64,000 bases of DNA from NCBI RefSeq assembly GCF_010119975.1, contig NZ_CP048222.1, positions 5,556,501-5,620,500 on the forward strand, read 5' to 3'. Positions 1 to 9,034 of the stretch are shown piece after piece. Within the stretch, counting starts at the first letter, position 1. The number at the start of each line of letters is the position of its first letter. The translations under genes and the position numbers were made by a program. This DNA is from Rhodocytophaga rosea. Lineage in GTDB: Bacteria; Bacteroidota; Bacteroidia; Cytophagales; 172606-1. The notes under the pieces were generated by a model. That model ran no database searches. It had not been told where the DNA came from and saw only the letters and a program-made list of their open reading frames with translations.

Positions 1-14
1 GTAAGCTTTGTTGT

Positions 15-2834
15 CTACAACTTTTCCCGCAGGAATCTGGCGGTATGGTTATCATTTAGTTTTATCAAATCTTCAGGTAAACCGGCAAACGTTACATAAC
101 CTCCGTTTTCTCCTCCTTCCGGACCTAAGTCAATGATCCAGTCGGCGCACTTGATCACATCCATATTGTGTTCAATAATAATCACTGAGTCTCCCTGTTC
201 TACTAAAGCATTAATCGCATGTAACAGCTTTTTGATATCATGAAAATGCAAGCCGGTGGTAGGCTCATCAAAAATGAATAAAGTACTCCCTTGATTCGGA
301 TTGCCTTTTCCCAGGAAAGAAGCCAGTTTTACCCGTTGAGCTTCTCCACCACTAAGCGTATTAGAAGATTGTCCCAGTCGTACATATCCTAAACCCACTT
401 CCTGCAAAGGATACAATTTTTCCAGTAGTTTATTTTTGTCAGCGAAGAAGGTAATGCTATCGTCGATGGTCATTTCCAGAATGTCGGCAATGTCTTTATC
501 CTTATACTTCACTTCCAGAATTTCGCCTTTAAACCGTTTTCCACCACAGCTTTCACATTTAAGATAAATATCAGCCATAAACTGCATTTCTATCTTTACT
601 TCGCCTTCTCCCTGGCAAACTTCACAGCGGCCTCCATCCACATTAAAGGAGAAATGAGACGGTTTATACGACCTGGCTTTAGCCAATGCTTGATCTGCCA
701 TCAGGTTTCGGATCAGGTCATAGGCTTTGATATACGTTACCGGATTGGAACGGGAAGATTTTCCAATCGGATTCTGGTCAATAAACTCCACCGAAGTAAG
801 TAAACTTAGGCTTCCATCTATTTTATCGAACTTGGCAGACTCATCGCTGTAATTGCCATAAATTTTGCTCAAGGCCGGATATAATACTTTTTTAATGAGT
901 GTAGATTTACCAGAACCACTCACGCCGGTTACCACGGTAAGCACACCCAATGGAAATTTGACATTGATGTTTTTCAGATTGTGTTCTCTGCCGCCTTTCA
1001 CTTCCACATAATCTGTCCATCTGCGCTTAATTCTGGGCACAGTAATCTGGTCTGTACCATTTAGGAAACGGCTGGTATGTGTATCTGCCTCTCTGATCTC
1101 ATCCAGATTTCCCTGGAACACCAATTCACCTCCATGTGAACCAGCATCCGGGCCAATATCAATGATCTGGTTTGCCATCCGCATTACTTCTTCTTCATGT
1201 TCTACCACAATTACCGTATTTCCTAAATCCCGCAGCATTTCCAACACACTAATGAGTTTCTGCGTATCGCGTGGATGCAAGCCAATGCTGGGCTCATCCA
1301 GAATGTACATCGAACCCACCAGTGCGCTGCCCAAAGATGTAGATAATTTGATCCGCTGGTATTCTCCGCCGGAAAGGGTAGAAGTTAAGCGGTTCAGTGT
1401 CAAATAACCCAATCCTACTTTATCCAGGTAAGACAAGCGGTTTCTGATTTCTACCAGAATTCGTCCGGCTACTTTCTGCTGATACGGTGCCAGTTCGAGT
1501 TCTTCAAAAAACTGGGATGTTTTGGTAACAGGCATCAGCACCAGATCAGTGATAGATTTGCCCCCCACTTTTACATAGGCTGCATCTTTACGCAGGCGAC
1601 TTCCCTTACATTCCGGACAAGTAGTACGTCCCCGGTAGCGGGAAAGCATCACCCGATATTGAATTTTATGAGTTTTGGATTCGATATATCTGAAAAAAGC
1701 ATCCAGGCCATCAAAATATTCATTTCCGGTCCAGAGCAATTGCTTTTCCTTTTCTGTCAGATCCTGGTAAGGCCGGTGAATAGGAAAGTCGAAACGGATG
1801 CCATTTTTTACCAGGGGCACCTGCCATTCATTCATTTTCTCACTGCGCCAGGGAGCGATGGCTCCTTCATATACTGATAAATTTTTATCCGGAATCACTA
1901 AATCTTCATCAATACCCAGTACTTTGCCAAATCCTTCGCAGCGGCGGCAGGCACCATAGGGATTATTAAAACTAAATAGATTGATACTGGGTTCTTCAAA
2001 AGTGACTCCATCCAGTTCAAATTTATCTGAAAACGTACGGGTTTCTTTACCCAGCATTTCCACGATACATACGCCCTCTCCTTCATAAAAAGCGGTTTGT
2101 ACTGAATCTGATAATCTAAAACGGTTATCCTCATCTTCGTGGTTTACGGTGCTGCGGTCAATGAGAATATGAATGTTAGCTGGCTTTATGCCTTTGGTAC
2201 CTTTCTCCAGGGTTTCTTCAATAAAAAGCAGGTTGCCATCGACAGAAAGCCGGGTAAAGCCTTTTTGAAGCAATACTTTTAATTCATCATTCAGCGTACG
2301 GCTTTTATCGTGCCGGAGCGGGGCGGTGATCATAAAGCGCTGCCCTTCCTCGAAGGTGTACACATAATCTACCACATCTGTTACTGTATCCCGGCGCACG
2401 ACCTGTCCGGAAACCGGAGAATACGTAATGCCTATGCGGGCAAATAATAATTTCAGGTAATCATATATTTCGGTACTGGTGCCTACGGTAGACCGGGGAT
2501 TGCGGGTACTTACTTTTTGTTCGATCGCAATGGCCGGAGAAACACCCTTAATATATTCAACTTCTGGTTTTTCCATACGTCCCAAAAACTGCCTGGCATA
2601 TGAACTCAGGCTTTCTACATACATCCGCTGTCCTTCGGCAAATAGGGTATCAAAAGCCAGAGAAGATTTACCGGAACCAGAGAGTCCGGTGATCACGACC
2701 ATTTTATTGCGGGGAATGGCAACACTTAAATTTTTGAGGTTATTTACCTTGGCACCCTTGATAATAATGTATTCTTTTGGGTCCAGTTCATCGATGGTTT
2801 GCGGCGGCATAACCGCCTCTTTTGCTCTTTCCAT
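15..2834 (-). CDS. uvrA: UvrABC excinuclease subunit A
   Basis: UvrA is the damage-recognition ATPase of nucleotide excision repair; it loads UvrB onto distorted DNA in the cytoplasm. The 939-residue length is normal for the family. Visible features are the first Walker A (GLSGSGKSS, residues 50-58), two ABC signatures (LSGGEYQR and LSGGEAQR), a second Walker A (GVSGSGKST, about residue 650), the UvrA insertion with CRRC and CPEC cysteine pairs, and the C-terminal zinc finger with CEVC and CESC pairs around residues 745-780. Two DEP motifs follow the signatures ([16 protein letters not shown]). It stands alone; the next gene is divergent. The start at 2834 is the first Met, and a second Met eight codons later is possible. 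No frameshift is seen, and assignment is essentially certain. Confidence 0.98.
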   Translation of the reverse strand: MERAKEAVMPPQTIDELDPKEYIIIKGAKVNNLKNLSVAIPRNKMVVITGLSGSGKSSLAFDTLFAEGQRMYVESLSSYARQFLGRMEKPEVEYIKGVSPAIAIEQKVSTRNPRSTVGTSTEIYDYLKLLFARIGITYSPVSGQVVRRDTVTDVVDYVYTFEEGQRFMITAPLRHDKSRTLNDELKVLLQKGFTRLSVDGNLLFIEETLEKGTKGIKPANIHILIDRSTVNHEDEDNRFRLSDSVQTAFYEGEGVCIVEMLGKETRTFSDKFELDGVTFEEPSINLFSFNNPYGACRRCEGFGKVLGIDEDLVIPDKNLSVYEGAIAPWRSEKMNEWQVPLVKNGIRFDFPIHRPYQDLTEKEKQLLWTGNEYFDGLDAFFRYIESKTHKIQYRVMLSRYRGRTTCPECKGSRLRKDAAYVKVGGKSITDLVLMPVTKTSQFFEELELAPYQQKVAGRILVEIRNRLSYLDKVGLGYLTLNRLTSTLSGGEYQRIKLSTSLGSALVGSMYILDEPSIGLHPRDTQKLISVLEMLRDLGNTVIVVEHEEEVMRMANQIIDIGPDAGSHGGELVFQGNLDEIREADTHTSRFLNGTDQITVPRIKRRWTDYVEVKGGREHNLKNINVKFPLGVLTVVTGVSGSGKSTLIKKVLYPALSKIYGNYSDESAKFDKIDGSLSLLTSVEFIDQNPIGKSSRSNPVTYIKAYDLIRNLMADQALAKARSYKPSHFSFNVDGGRCEVCQGEGEVKIEMQFMADIYLKCESCGGKRFKGEILEVKYKDKDIADILEMTIDDSITFFADKNKLLEKLYPLQEVGLGYVRLGQSSNTLSGGEAQRVKLASFLGKGNPNQGSTLFIFDEPTTGLHFHDIKKLLHAINALVEQGDSVIIIEHNMDVIKCADWIIDLGPEGGENGGYVTFAGLPEDLIKLNDNHTARFLREKL

Positions 2835-2986
2835 ATCTTACAAAGATACGCATAGTCGGGCAGAAAGAATAGAAATTATGGTACACATGTTGCAGCTATC
2901 AAAAAAATATTGTATTTTACTGTAATAAAAATATACTATTTCCTTACATGCTATTTCAGGCACTTGCTAATTCAAAGGCGAATGCT

Positions 2987-2994
2987 TAGCTTTG
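2987..2994 (+). promoter_or_regulatory. Bacteroidota-type promoter for the ECF sigma gene
   Basis: TAGCTTTG matches the Bacteroidota -7 consensus TAnnTTTG. CTTG at 2963-2966 lies exactly 20 bases upstream and matches three of four positions of the -33 TTTG element. The predicted transcription start is near 3002, leaving a leader of about 77 bases before the sigma factor ATG. This is one of the best promoter matches in the window. Confidence 0.6.
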
Positions 2995-3078
2995 AAAATA
3001 GCTCTCTCAAATTTAAAATAACTTCTAAACCATATAATATGATATAAAGCTTTACGTTCACTAAATGAGTATTCACAA

Positions 3079-3678
3079 ATGGAAAAAAGTGTAATAAGTG
3101 ATGGCGCTTTGGTATCACTTTATAGAAACGGAAACGAAAAAGCTTTTGAATTACTGGTAAGAAGACATAAGTCGAAGGTATACACCACTATTTATCTGAT
3201 TGTTAAGGATTCTTATATTGCTGAGGATTTATTGCAGGATACCTTTGTAAAAGCAATTCATACCATAAAAACAGATAGGTATAACGAAGAAGGAAAATTT
3301 TTACCCTGGATTATACGTATTGCACATAACCTGGCCATAGACTATTTCCGTAAGGAGAAACGTTATCCTACGGTAATACTGGAAGATGGCAGCAATGTGT
3401 TTAATACACTCAACTTTGCAGAAGATTCTGCCGAGTCTGTACAGATCAGGATGGAGACGCACGAGCGGCTGAAGGACATGATACAAAAACTGCCGGAGCA
3501 GCAGAAGGAAGTGCTTATGATGCGGCATTATGCAGACATGAGTTTCCAGGAAATAGCTGAAGCAACAGGGGTAAGTATCAACACAGCGTTGGGTAGAATG
3601 CGGTACGCGTTGATCAACTTGCGGAAGCAAATGACTAAATATAATATAAACTATGATCAAAACCTTTACCCAAAATGA
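3079..3678 (+). CDS. RNA polymerase ECF-type sigma-70 factor
   Basis: A 199-residue sigma factor of the extracytoplasmic-function type, which directs RNA polymerase to a specific promoter set. Sigma region 2 covers about residues 25-93, with the core-binding DLLQDTF motif (50-56) and the FLPWIIRIAHNLAIDYFRKEKR stretch that melts and contacts the -10 region. Sigma region 4 covers about 130-182, with LPEQQKEVLMMRHY leading into a helix-turn-helix (SFQEIAEATGVS). Region 3 is absent, as expected for ECF factors. The downstream 78-residue gene overlaps its last 26 bases, so the two are probably translationally coupled. No membrane anti-sigma factor is adjacent, so the activating signal is unknown. 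Confidence 0.93.
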   Translation: MEKSVISDGALVSLYRNGNEKAFELLVRRHKSKVYTTIYLIVKDSYIAEDLLQDTFVKAIHTIKTDRYNEEGKFLPWIIRIAHNLAIDYFRKEKRYPTVILEDGSNVFNTLNFAEDSAESVQIRMETHERLKDMIQKLPEQQKEVLMMRHYADMSFQEIAEATGVSINTALGRMRYALINLRKQMTKYNINYDQNLYPK

Positions 3679-3889
3679 CGTTATCAGGTACGTATACAAT
3701 GAAACCCCTGAAGAAGAAAGTGAGCTGATCGCCTATACTTTGCTCACCGATTCTCAATTGCAAGATTTTTATGATGAAATGCTTGCACTAAAAAAAGACT
3801 TGAACAAAATAGATATAGGCCCTTCTGAAAGAGCAATTCAGAATATTTTAGCCTACTCGCGGGATTGTAATTTGCATCCGGTAAAGTAA
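3653..3889 (+). CDS. Small soluble protein coupled to the ECF sigma factor
   Basis: A 78-residue acidic protein that I do not recognise as a named family. It begins inside the sigma factor gene in another frame (26-base overlap) and ends shortly before a terminator-like hairpin. It has no signal peptide or membrane segment. The sequence suggests helices (PEEESELIAYTLLTDSQLQDF, then a Leu/Lys-rich helix). Overlap directly behind an ECF sigma gene is where anti-sigma factors usually sit, so a role as a small cytoplasmic modulator of that sigma factor is a reasonable inference. No zinc-binding HxxxCxxC anti-sigma motif is present. The reading frame is open throughout and its position makes a real gene likely. 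Confidence 0.7.
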   Translation: MIKTFTQNDVIRYVYNETPEEESELIAYTLLTDSQLQDFYDEMLALKKDLNKIDIGPSERAIQNILAYSRDCNLHPVK

Positions 3890-3899
3890 TTTCTAATGA

Positions 3900-3999
3900 G
3901 TGATGGAGTGAATGAGTAATTGAGCGATTCAGTTACTTATTCACTTTTTTGTTTTAATTTTGACTAATATTTTTAATAATCACTCATTCACTCCATCAC
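3900..3999. repeat. 18-bp perfect inverted repeat between the sigma pair and nth
   Basis: GTGATGGAGTGAATGAGT at 3900-3917 has an exact reverse complement at 3982-3999. The left arm overlaps the stem of the adjacent terminator, so the two pairings exclude each other. The right arm ends 18 bases before the nth start codon. Confidence 0.7.
3908..3955 (+). terminator. Rho-independent terminator after the sigma factor pair
   Basis: GTGAATGAGTAA (3908-3919) pairs with TTACTTATTCAC (3933-3944) in 11 of 12 positions across a 13-base loop, followed directly by a T-rich run. It lies just after the 78-residue gene. The same left arm can also pair with a more distal copy at 3982-3999 (see the repeat entry). 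Confidence 0.6.
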
Positions 4000-4017
4000 C
4001 TATTCACTACATTTGAT

Positions 4018-4686
4018 ATGCAGAAGGAAGAGCGGTTCAGACACTTTATAGAATATTTTACTAAGAACTACGAAGAGCCTCAGACAGAACTATCTTTTAA
4101 CAGCCCTTATGAGTTGCTGGTGGCTGTAATTTTGAGTGCCCAGTGTACAGATAAACGGGTCAATATGATTACGCCTCCATTATTTGATCGCTTCCCAACC
4201 GTACATGACCTTTCAAAAAGTCATTTTGATGAAGTATATTCTTATATCCGCAGTGTCTCGTATCCAAATAATAAAACCAAACATTTACTGGGAATGGCAC
4301 AGATGCTGGTCAATGACTTTAATGGAGAAGTGCCAGCTACGGTGGAAGAGTTGCAGAAACTGCCAGGAGTAGGACGCAAAACCGCCCATGTAATTGCTTC
4401 TATTGTATGGAACCAGCCGGTGATGGCCGTAGATACCCATGTGTTCAGGGTTTCAAAACGATTGGGTTTAGCTGATGAAAATGCCAATACTCCTCTGGCA
4501 GTAGAATTACAACTGACGCCACATATTCCGGAAGAGTATATTGCCAAAGCACATCACTGGCTTATTTTGCATGGCCGGTACATATGTGTAGCCCGCAAAC
4601 CCAAATGTGAGATCTGCCAGCTTACCCATTTTTGTAAATATTACGAGCAGAATGTAGCTGGTAACGCTATTTCAACAAATGCTTGA
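4018..4686 (+). CDS. nth: Endonuclease III (DNA glycosylase/AP lyase)
   Basis: Endonuclease III removes oxidised pyrimidines and cleaves the resulting abasic site in base excision repair. The 222-residue length is typical. The helix-hairpin-helix LPGVGRKTAHVI carries the catalytic lysine (K121), and VDTHVFRV carries the catalytic aspartate (D139). The C-terminal 4Fe-4S loop has the canonical C-X6-C-X2-C-X5-C spacing (C190, C197, C200, C206), so the cluster should be intact. The gene ends 11 bases before the convergent HupE-like gene. It appears to be a single-gene unit whose leader carries one arm of the inverted repeat described above. Confidence 0.97.
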   Translation: MQKEERFRHFIEYFTKNYEEPQTELSFNSPYELLVAVILSAQCTDKRVNMITPPLFDRFPTVHDLSKSHFDEVYSYIRSVSYPNNKTKHLLGMAQMLVNDFNGEVPATVEELQKLPGVGRKTAHVIASIVWNQPVMAVDTHVFRVSKRLGLADENANTPLAVELQLTPHIPEEYIAKAHHWLILHGRYICVARKPKCEICQLTHFCKYYEQNVAGNAISTNA

Positions 4687-4697
4687 TCCTGGCAAGT

Positions 4698-5372
4698 TTA
4701 ACTAAAAAATATACGTTCAATCGTCCAGTAGAAAGCGGTAATAGCAATAAACAACGAGGCCGGATATACAATTCTTTTCCGGTACCAGGCTTTATTGCTG
4801 AACCACCGGCCTACGAGCAGATAGGCAATGGCAATCACTGTAAACTGACCCAATTCTACGCCTACATTAAATGTGAGCAACGCAGTGATGAAATGATTGG
4901 AAGGCATTCCTAGTTCGCTCAATACACCTGCGAAGCCACAGCCGTGGATGAGGCCAAAACCAAATACAATAGCAGTCCGCCACCATTTTAACTGATCAGT
5001 TACCAGGTTTTCCAGGGCTACAAAAGCGATAGATAGGGCAATAATCGGTTCTATCAGATAAGCCGGAGGTTCAATAATGTGGTACATCGCCAGCCCTAGG
5101 GTAATAGAGTGTGCCACTGTAAAAGCAGTAGCTTGCCAGAATACTGTTTTTAATTTCGGACTCAGGAAGAATAAGCCCAGTACAAATAACACATGGTCGT
5201 AGCCTAATGGCAGAATATGTGTAAATCCTAGTTTCAGGTATAACCAAGCTGCTTCCGTTCCGGAAAGATCAGGTATATCTGCCGGAGCCGTATGTGCCAG
5301 TACTGGAGATACACTGGCTAACAGCAGGAATATGGCTGCTATAAAATGATATTTGAAAGCTTGAATCTTCAT
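4698..5372 (-). CDS. HupE/UreJ-like membrane protein
   Basis: A 224-residue inner-membrane protein of the HupE/UreJ-like group (the HupE_UreJ_2 type), related to proteins proposed to move nickel or cobalt. A signal-like first helix ends near ALA-H27. About six further membrane segments follow. They carry conserved polar residues that could bind metal: H52, D59-H60 (GYDHVLF), H88 (FTVAHSITL), E121 (VALEN), H143 (FGLIHGCGF) and E173 (FNVGVELGQ). It is the last gene of a minus-strand cassette and starts 7 bases after the TPR gene, so the two are probably co-translated. The substrate is unknown; metal handling is inferred from the family and the histidines. Confidence 0.85.
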   Translation of the reverse strand: MKIQAFKYHFIAAIFLLLASVSPVLAHTAPADIPDLSGTEAAWLYLKLGFTHILPLGYDHVLFVLGLFFLSPKLKTVFWQATAFTVAHSITLGLAMYHIIEPPAYLIEPIIALSIAFVALENLVTDQLKWWRTAIVFGFGLIHGCGFAGVLSELGMPSNHFITALLTFNVGVELGQFTVIAIAYLLVGRWFSNKAWYRKRIVYPASLFIAITAFYWTIERIFFS

Positions 5373-5379
5373 AGGCCGC

Positions 5380-6702
5380 TTATTTTATCGCCAGGTAATT
5401 TTGCCCTTCTGCTTTCAAGTCCGGTGATAAGAATGGATTCGTAGATAGGGCCTGCTGCATCAATGCTATTCCTTTCTCTTTGTTGCCGGATTTTAATTGA
5501 ATTAATCCTGCCCGGTATACCAGAGTGGGGTTTTGCGAATGGGTACGTAAGGCTGTTTCCATATATTGGCCAGCTTCCTTATAATTTCCTTTTTTGTATG
5601 CTACCCAGGCAATCAAATGGTTTACATCGATATTTTTAGGGCGGCGTTTATGTTCAGCTAAAGCATGTTTACGTGCCAGATCATATTCCCCATTTTGCAC
5701 ATAGGCTTCTGCCAGTTCCAGATCTGCAAAATGCTGGAGTTTGCCACCGGATACGTGGGTATTTTTTATCGCTTCAATTACTTTATTGTTGGCAGCCGTT
5801 GCTTTTTCAGTTTGCCGGCTTAATGAATATACTTCTGCCATTTCGCTGATAAAGGAAAGTTCATTGATAGATTGCCCGGCTTTTTCGAGGTGTTGTAGGG
5901 CTTGTTTATAATTGCCTTTTGCTTTTTCTACTCTTCCTAATCCAGCCAGGGCATAGGCATAATTCGGACGTTCTTCTAAAGCCATGAGATACTGATTTTC
6001 AGCTTCGGCAAGTTTTCCGGTATGTTCATACAACTGACCTAAGTTCACTCTCGCCCATGCGGTTTGTTCCAGTCCTGGCATTCCGGCTTTTACCGCCATA
6101 TCCATTGCTTCAATAGCGCCGGCATACTCTCCATGAATTTCCCGTAAGTAAGAAACCCTGGAATACGAGCGTATATCCGGGCGGACGGATACCATTTTAT
6201 CAGTAGTTTCAACTGCTTTTTCATACTCTCCCAGTTCCACATACGCATCTACCAGTAGACCATACGAAAAAGCTTTGTGGGAATCGAGTTTTATGGCCTT
6301 CTGAGCAACTGGTATAGCTTCTGCAAACTGATGTGCAGATAAGTATACACTGGCCTTTCCACACAGTGCATCTACATTTTCAGGCTCTTTTTTTAGTACT
6401 TCTTCCAGTAAATCTAAAGCCGCATTGTCATAGTAAGTATGGTCGCCGGTAATTCTGGCTTCCTGGATATAGGCAAGTGCTAAATTGAGGCGGGCCGCAT
6501 TATTTCCCGGATCTTTGCGTAAGGTGATAAGCAAACCTTCTATGGCTTCTTTGGTATTGAGCCATTCACTGGTGGAAGAAATAATGGCATTTCTGTTTTT
6601 AAGCTCTGGCATGTCTGGTTTTTTCTTCCCGAAAATCACAATTAAACCTACCAGCAGGACGAACAACGAAAGGAAAGCCGGGTAAAAATATTTGCGTAGC
6701 AT
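5380..6702 (-). CDS. Membrane-anchored tetratricopeptide repeat protein
   Basis: A 440-residue protein with one N-terminal membrane segment (about residues 7-25) followed by about 9-10 tetratricopeptide repeats facing the periplasm. The repeats are clear from recurring A-L-x-Y/G patterns such as ARLNLALAYIQEA, AYALAGLGRVEKAKGNYKQAL and AWVAYKKGNYKEAGQYM. TPRs scaffold protein-protein contacts; no enzymatic domain is seen. It lies between the DUF4331 gene (107 bases upstream) and the HupE-like gene (7 bases downstream). Probably it assembles or presents a partner of the cassette. The biochemical role is not known. Confidence 0.85.
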   Translation of the reverse strand: MLRKYFYPAFLSLFVLLVGLIVIFGKKKPDMPELKNRNAIISSTSEWLNTKEAIEGLLITLRKDPGNNAARLNLALAYIQEARITGDHTYYDNAALDLLEEVLKKEPENVDALCGKASVYLSAHQFAEAIPVAQKAIKLDSHKAFSYGLLVDAYVELGEYEKAVETTDKMVSVRPDIRSYSRVSYLREIHGEYAGAIEAMDMAVKAGMPGLEQTAWARVNLGQLYEHTGKLAEAENQYLMALEERPNYAYALAGLGRVEKAKGNYKQALQHLEKAGQSINELSFISEMAEVYSLSRQTEKATAANNKVIEAIKNTHVSGGKLQHFADLELAEAYVQNGEYDLARKHALAEHKRRPKNIDVNHLIAWVAYKKGNYKEAGQYMETALRTHSQNPTLVYRAGLIQLKSGNKEKGIALMQQALSTNPFLSPDLKAEGQNYLAIK

Positions 6703-6809
6703 AGTTTCAGAATGGAAATGTGGGTTGTTTACTGATTTATAAAGGTTGCCCTGAAATAATCAGATCAGGGCAACCTGTTTCTATTGTTTCACCTGTTTAC
6801 TAATCGCTC

Positions 6810-8945
6810 TTATTTGGCTACTACTAGTTTCAGAGACTGAATGGTTTTGGAATCACTGTCTAAGGTTACATAGTATGTGCCTCTTTTCAGGCGTTTCACC
6901 CCAACTTCCAGTTCATAGGTACCAGCTTTCTTAAATTCTTTGTTTACAGGGGAAGAAACTAACTCACCATTCTGGTCATAAATTTTGAGTGAGATTTCGC
7001 CATCCTGGGCAAGTCTGTATTTGAAAGTAGTTTTTTCTATGGCCGGATTCGGGAAATTTGTCATCATGGCTTCAGGTGCAGCTACACTTAGGGCAGAACT
7101 TGCGGCCAAACCCTCTAATGATGGTCCTCCGATTGAGGATTGCGCTCCATTATCAGCACAAGGCAAATCATACCCACTTGGTGGTTCCTGTACATAAGGG
7201 AAAGAAGTTTTGAAAGCAACATCATTTTTCTCCACGCCAGTTGTAAAGGTCAATACATCGACCAGGTCTTGTGTTACCGGATTGGCGCTGCCAGCCTGAT
7301 AATCATCATACCATAAACCGATAGCGGCCAGTACTACGCCACCCACAGCCTGCAATTCGATACGGGTTACATCGTCTTCCAGCCTTCTGCCATTGGGGAA
7401 CCCATCCATATTAGGTATAAATTCGAGTTTAGTATTGGTGTTATACGCCGGATCGGTAAGCCCCAGAACAGCTGCCTGCACTAAACCAAGCGAACTGAAC
7501 TTAGGATCGTTACGAGGTGTAACAGGTACCGCCATATTCAAACGCAGCATATCGCCGAAAGTAGGCAGAAAATTATTGATAAATGGTTTACCTGCAGCCA
7601 ATGGATTGCCATTTTTACCGGTAGCCAGCTGATAAGGAGCGAGATTAGGAACGCCAGTCATGAAGATAGGAAGAATATCTACAGAACGGGGTTTTCCTTT
7701 GCGTAGTAAATAATCTCCAAACAAAGCCCGGTCGAAAGCGGTGCCTTTGGTTGCTTTAGTTGACCATAATGGGTACAAGCCATCTTTGCCATTGCGGAAA
7801 TCAAACGCCTGCAGGGAATTACTCTGAATGCGTAAGTTTGCTAAGGCAGGCACAGCTGTTCCAAACTGGGAATCATCCATGTACAGCGCCAGTTCCGGAT
7901 TCATGTGATAAAATACAAAAATTCCATCTTCATTATATGGAATCTCTGAGTTCCAATAGTCTTTGCGGGAAACAGGCATAATTACTTCGTTGGTCAACGG
8001 CATGCCTAAACGGGAAACCTGAATCCAGGGACCGCTAAAGCTTTCCTTTCCATCGATCAGCACATTGCCTGGAACGCCACCTTCTACATTTTCATTACCC
8101 ATACCACCTAAGGTTTTTACCTTTGGACGGCTGGCAGAAGCCCATACCCCAATAACAAAGTCAGGATCAAGAATATTTTTTGCCTGGCTTACATTTTTAT
8201 GGTCTTTTTGCAGCGTAGAAATAGGAACTTTTACTGCGATGGACATTACGTTTTTGCATTTGAGTGCATCCACACCTGCGCCAGGACGGAAACCAGCCAG
8301 GTCGAAAGCACCGCCTAAGTCTACGAAAAACGGATCTTCGATAGGGCCGCAGAATATGGTTTCACCAGTGCTTGCTTTCATGATCGCCTGCTGTACTAAA
8401 GCGCTGTAAGAAGTGCCTAAGCCTGCTGCTCCTTCAATAGAGCGAGGTCCGATGTTTGGTGGCGGCACTTTTCCATTACTAATAATAGTTCTGAATGTTT
8501 TGCCTCCATCTATACTGCGTTCGCAGGTATAGGTATTTTTCTGGTTTTCTTTGCCTAAGCGAATGCGGAAGAAAGTTGTAGGATCTTCATTCACTTTTTT
8601 GAATGTGAACCGGTAAATAATATCATCATATTTGGTTTGAGGATTGTTTTTAACACGTATCTCATACCGGATATTCTCTCCGAAAGTATGATAGTTAGGG
8701 CCGCCATCTGAGGAAGCAAGCGGTACATAGTTCGCAATTAAAGTAATGGTATTTGGATCATCAGGGCTTCGGAAGGCATATACGTCCGTATTATCGGCTA
8801 ATGGGTCATTTGCAATTAGAGGCGCTTCCCGGTGACTGGAGGCATCCAGAAATCCGTAATGCGCACTTGTCGCTAGCAGCGCACCAACAGCCAAAAAGAC
8901 TGTTGTTGCTTTCAGGGCATTCTTTAAAAATGGTTTCATTAACAT
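6810..8945 (-). CDS. Exported DUF4331 protein with T9SS sorting domain
   Basis: A 711-residue exported protein. An N-terminal signal peptide (about 1-30) is followed by the DUF4331 hallmark SSHREAPLIANDPLADNTDVYAF, here starting at residue 36. The body is the DUF4331 domain, whose function is unknown. Residues 630-711 form a T9SS type A sorting domain: NFPNPA opening, a KIYDQNGELV strand and a GTYYVTL end. The protein should therefore be moved across the outer membrane by the Bacteroidota type IX system and anchored to or released at the surface. It sits directly after the TonB receptor (89-base gap) and before the TPR gene. The start could be the first Met or Met3. It is the most enigmatic member of the cassette. 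Confidence 0.9.
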   Translation of the reverse strand: MLMKPFLKNALKATTVFLAVGALLATSAHYGFLDASSHREAPLIANDPLADNTDVYAFRSPDDPNTITLIANYVPLASSDGGPNYHTFGENIRYEIRVKNNPQTKYDDIIYRFTFKKVNEDPTTFFRIRLGKENQKNTYTCERSIDGGKTFRTIISNGKVPPPNIGPRSIEGAAGLGTSYSALVQQAIMKASTGETIFCGPIEDPFFVDLGGAFDLAGFRPGAGVDALKCKNVMSIAVKVPISTLQKDHKNVSQAKNILDPDFVIGVWASASRPKVKTLGGMGNENVEGGVPGNVLIDGKESFSGPWIQVSRLGMPLTNEVIMPVSRKDYWNSEIPYNEDGIFVFYHMNPELALYMDDSQFGTAVPALANLRIQSNSLQAFDFRNGKDGLYPLWSTKATKGTAFDRALFGDYLLRKGKPRSVDILPIFMTGVPNLAPYQLATGKNGNPLAAGKPFINNFLPTFGDMLRLNMAVPVTPRNDPKFSSLGLVQAAVLGLTDPAYNTNTKLEFIPNMDGFPNGRRLEDDVTRIELQAVGGVVLAAIGLWYDDYQAGSANPVTQDLVDVLTFTTGVEKNDVAFKTSFPYVQEPPSGYDLPCADNGAQSSIGGPSLEGLAASSALSVAAPEAMMTNFPNPAIEKTTFKYRLAQDGEISLKIYDQNGELVSSPVNKEFKKAGTYELEVGVKRLKRGTYYVTLDSDSKTIQSLKLVVAK

Positions 8946-9034
8946 AAGGGTTTTGAGTGATAAAAGTTTGATTGAATAGGTAAACAGGCAAAAACAATAG
9001 AAATATGATTAACAGAAGTCAGCCGGAGCATTTA

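Noticed and set aside
2479-2925. 148-codon plus-strand frame opposite the start of uvrA
   Set aside because: Antisense to a conserved gene; the peptide is low in acidic residues and lacks any domain.
3301-3699. 132-codon minus frame opposite the sigma factor gene
   Set aside because: Antisense shadow of a conserved sigma factor with its own good promoter on the plus strand.
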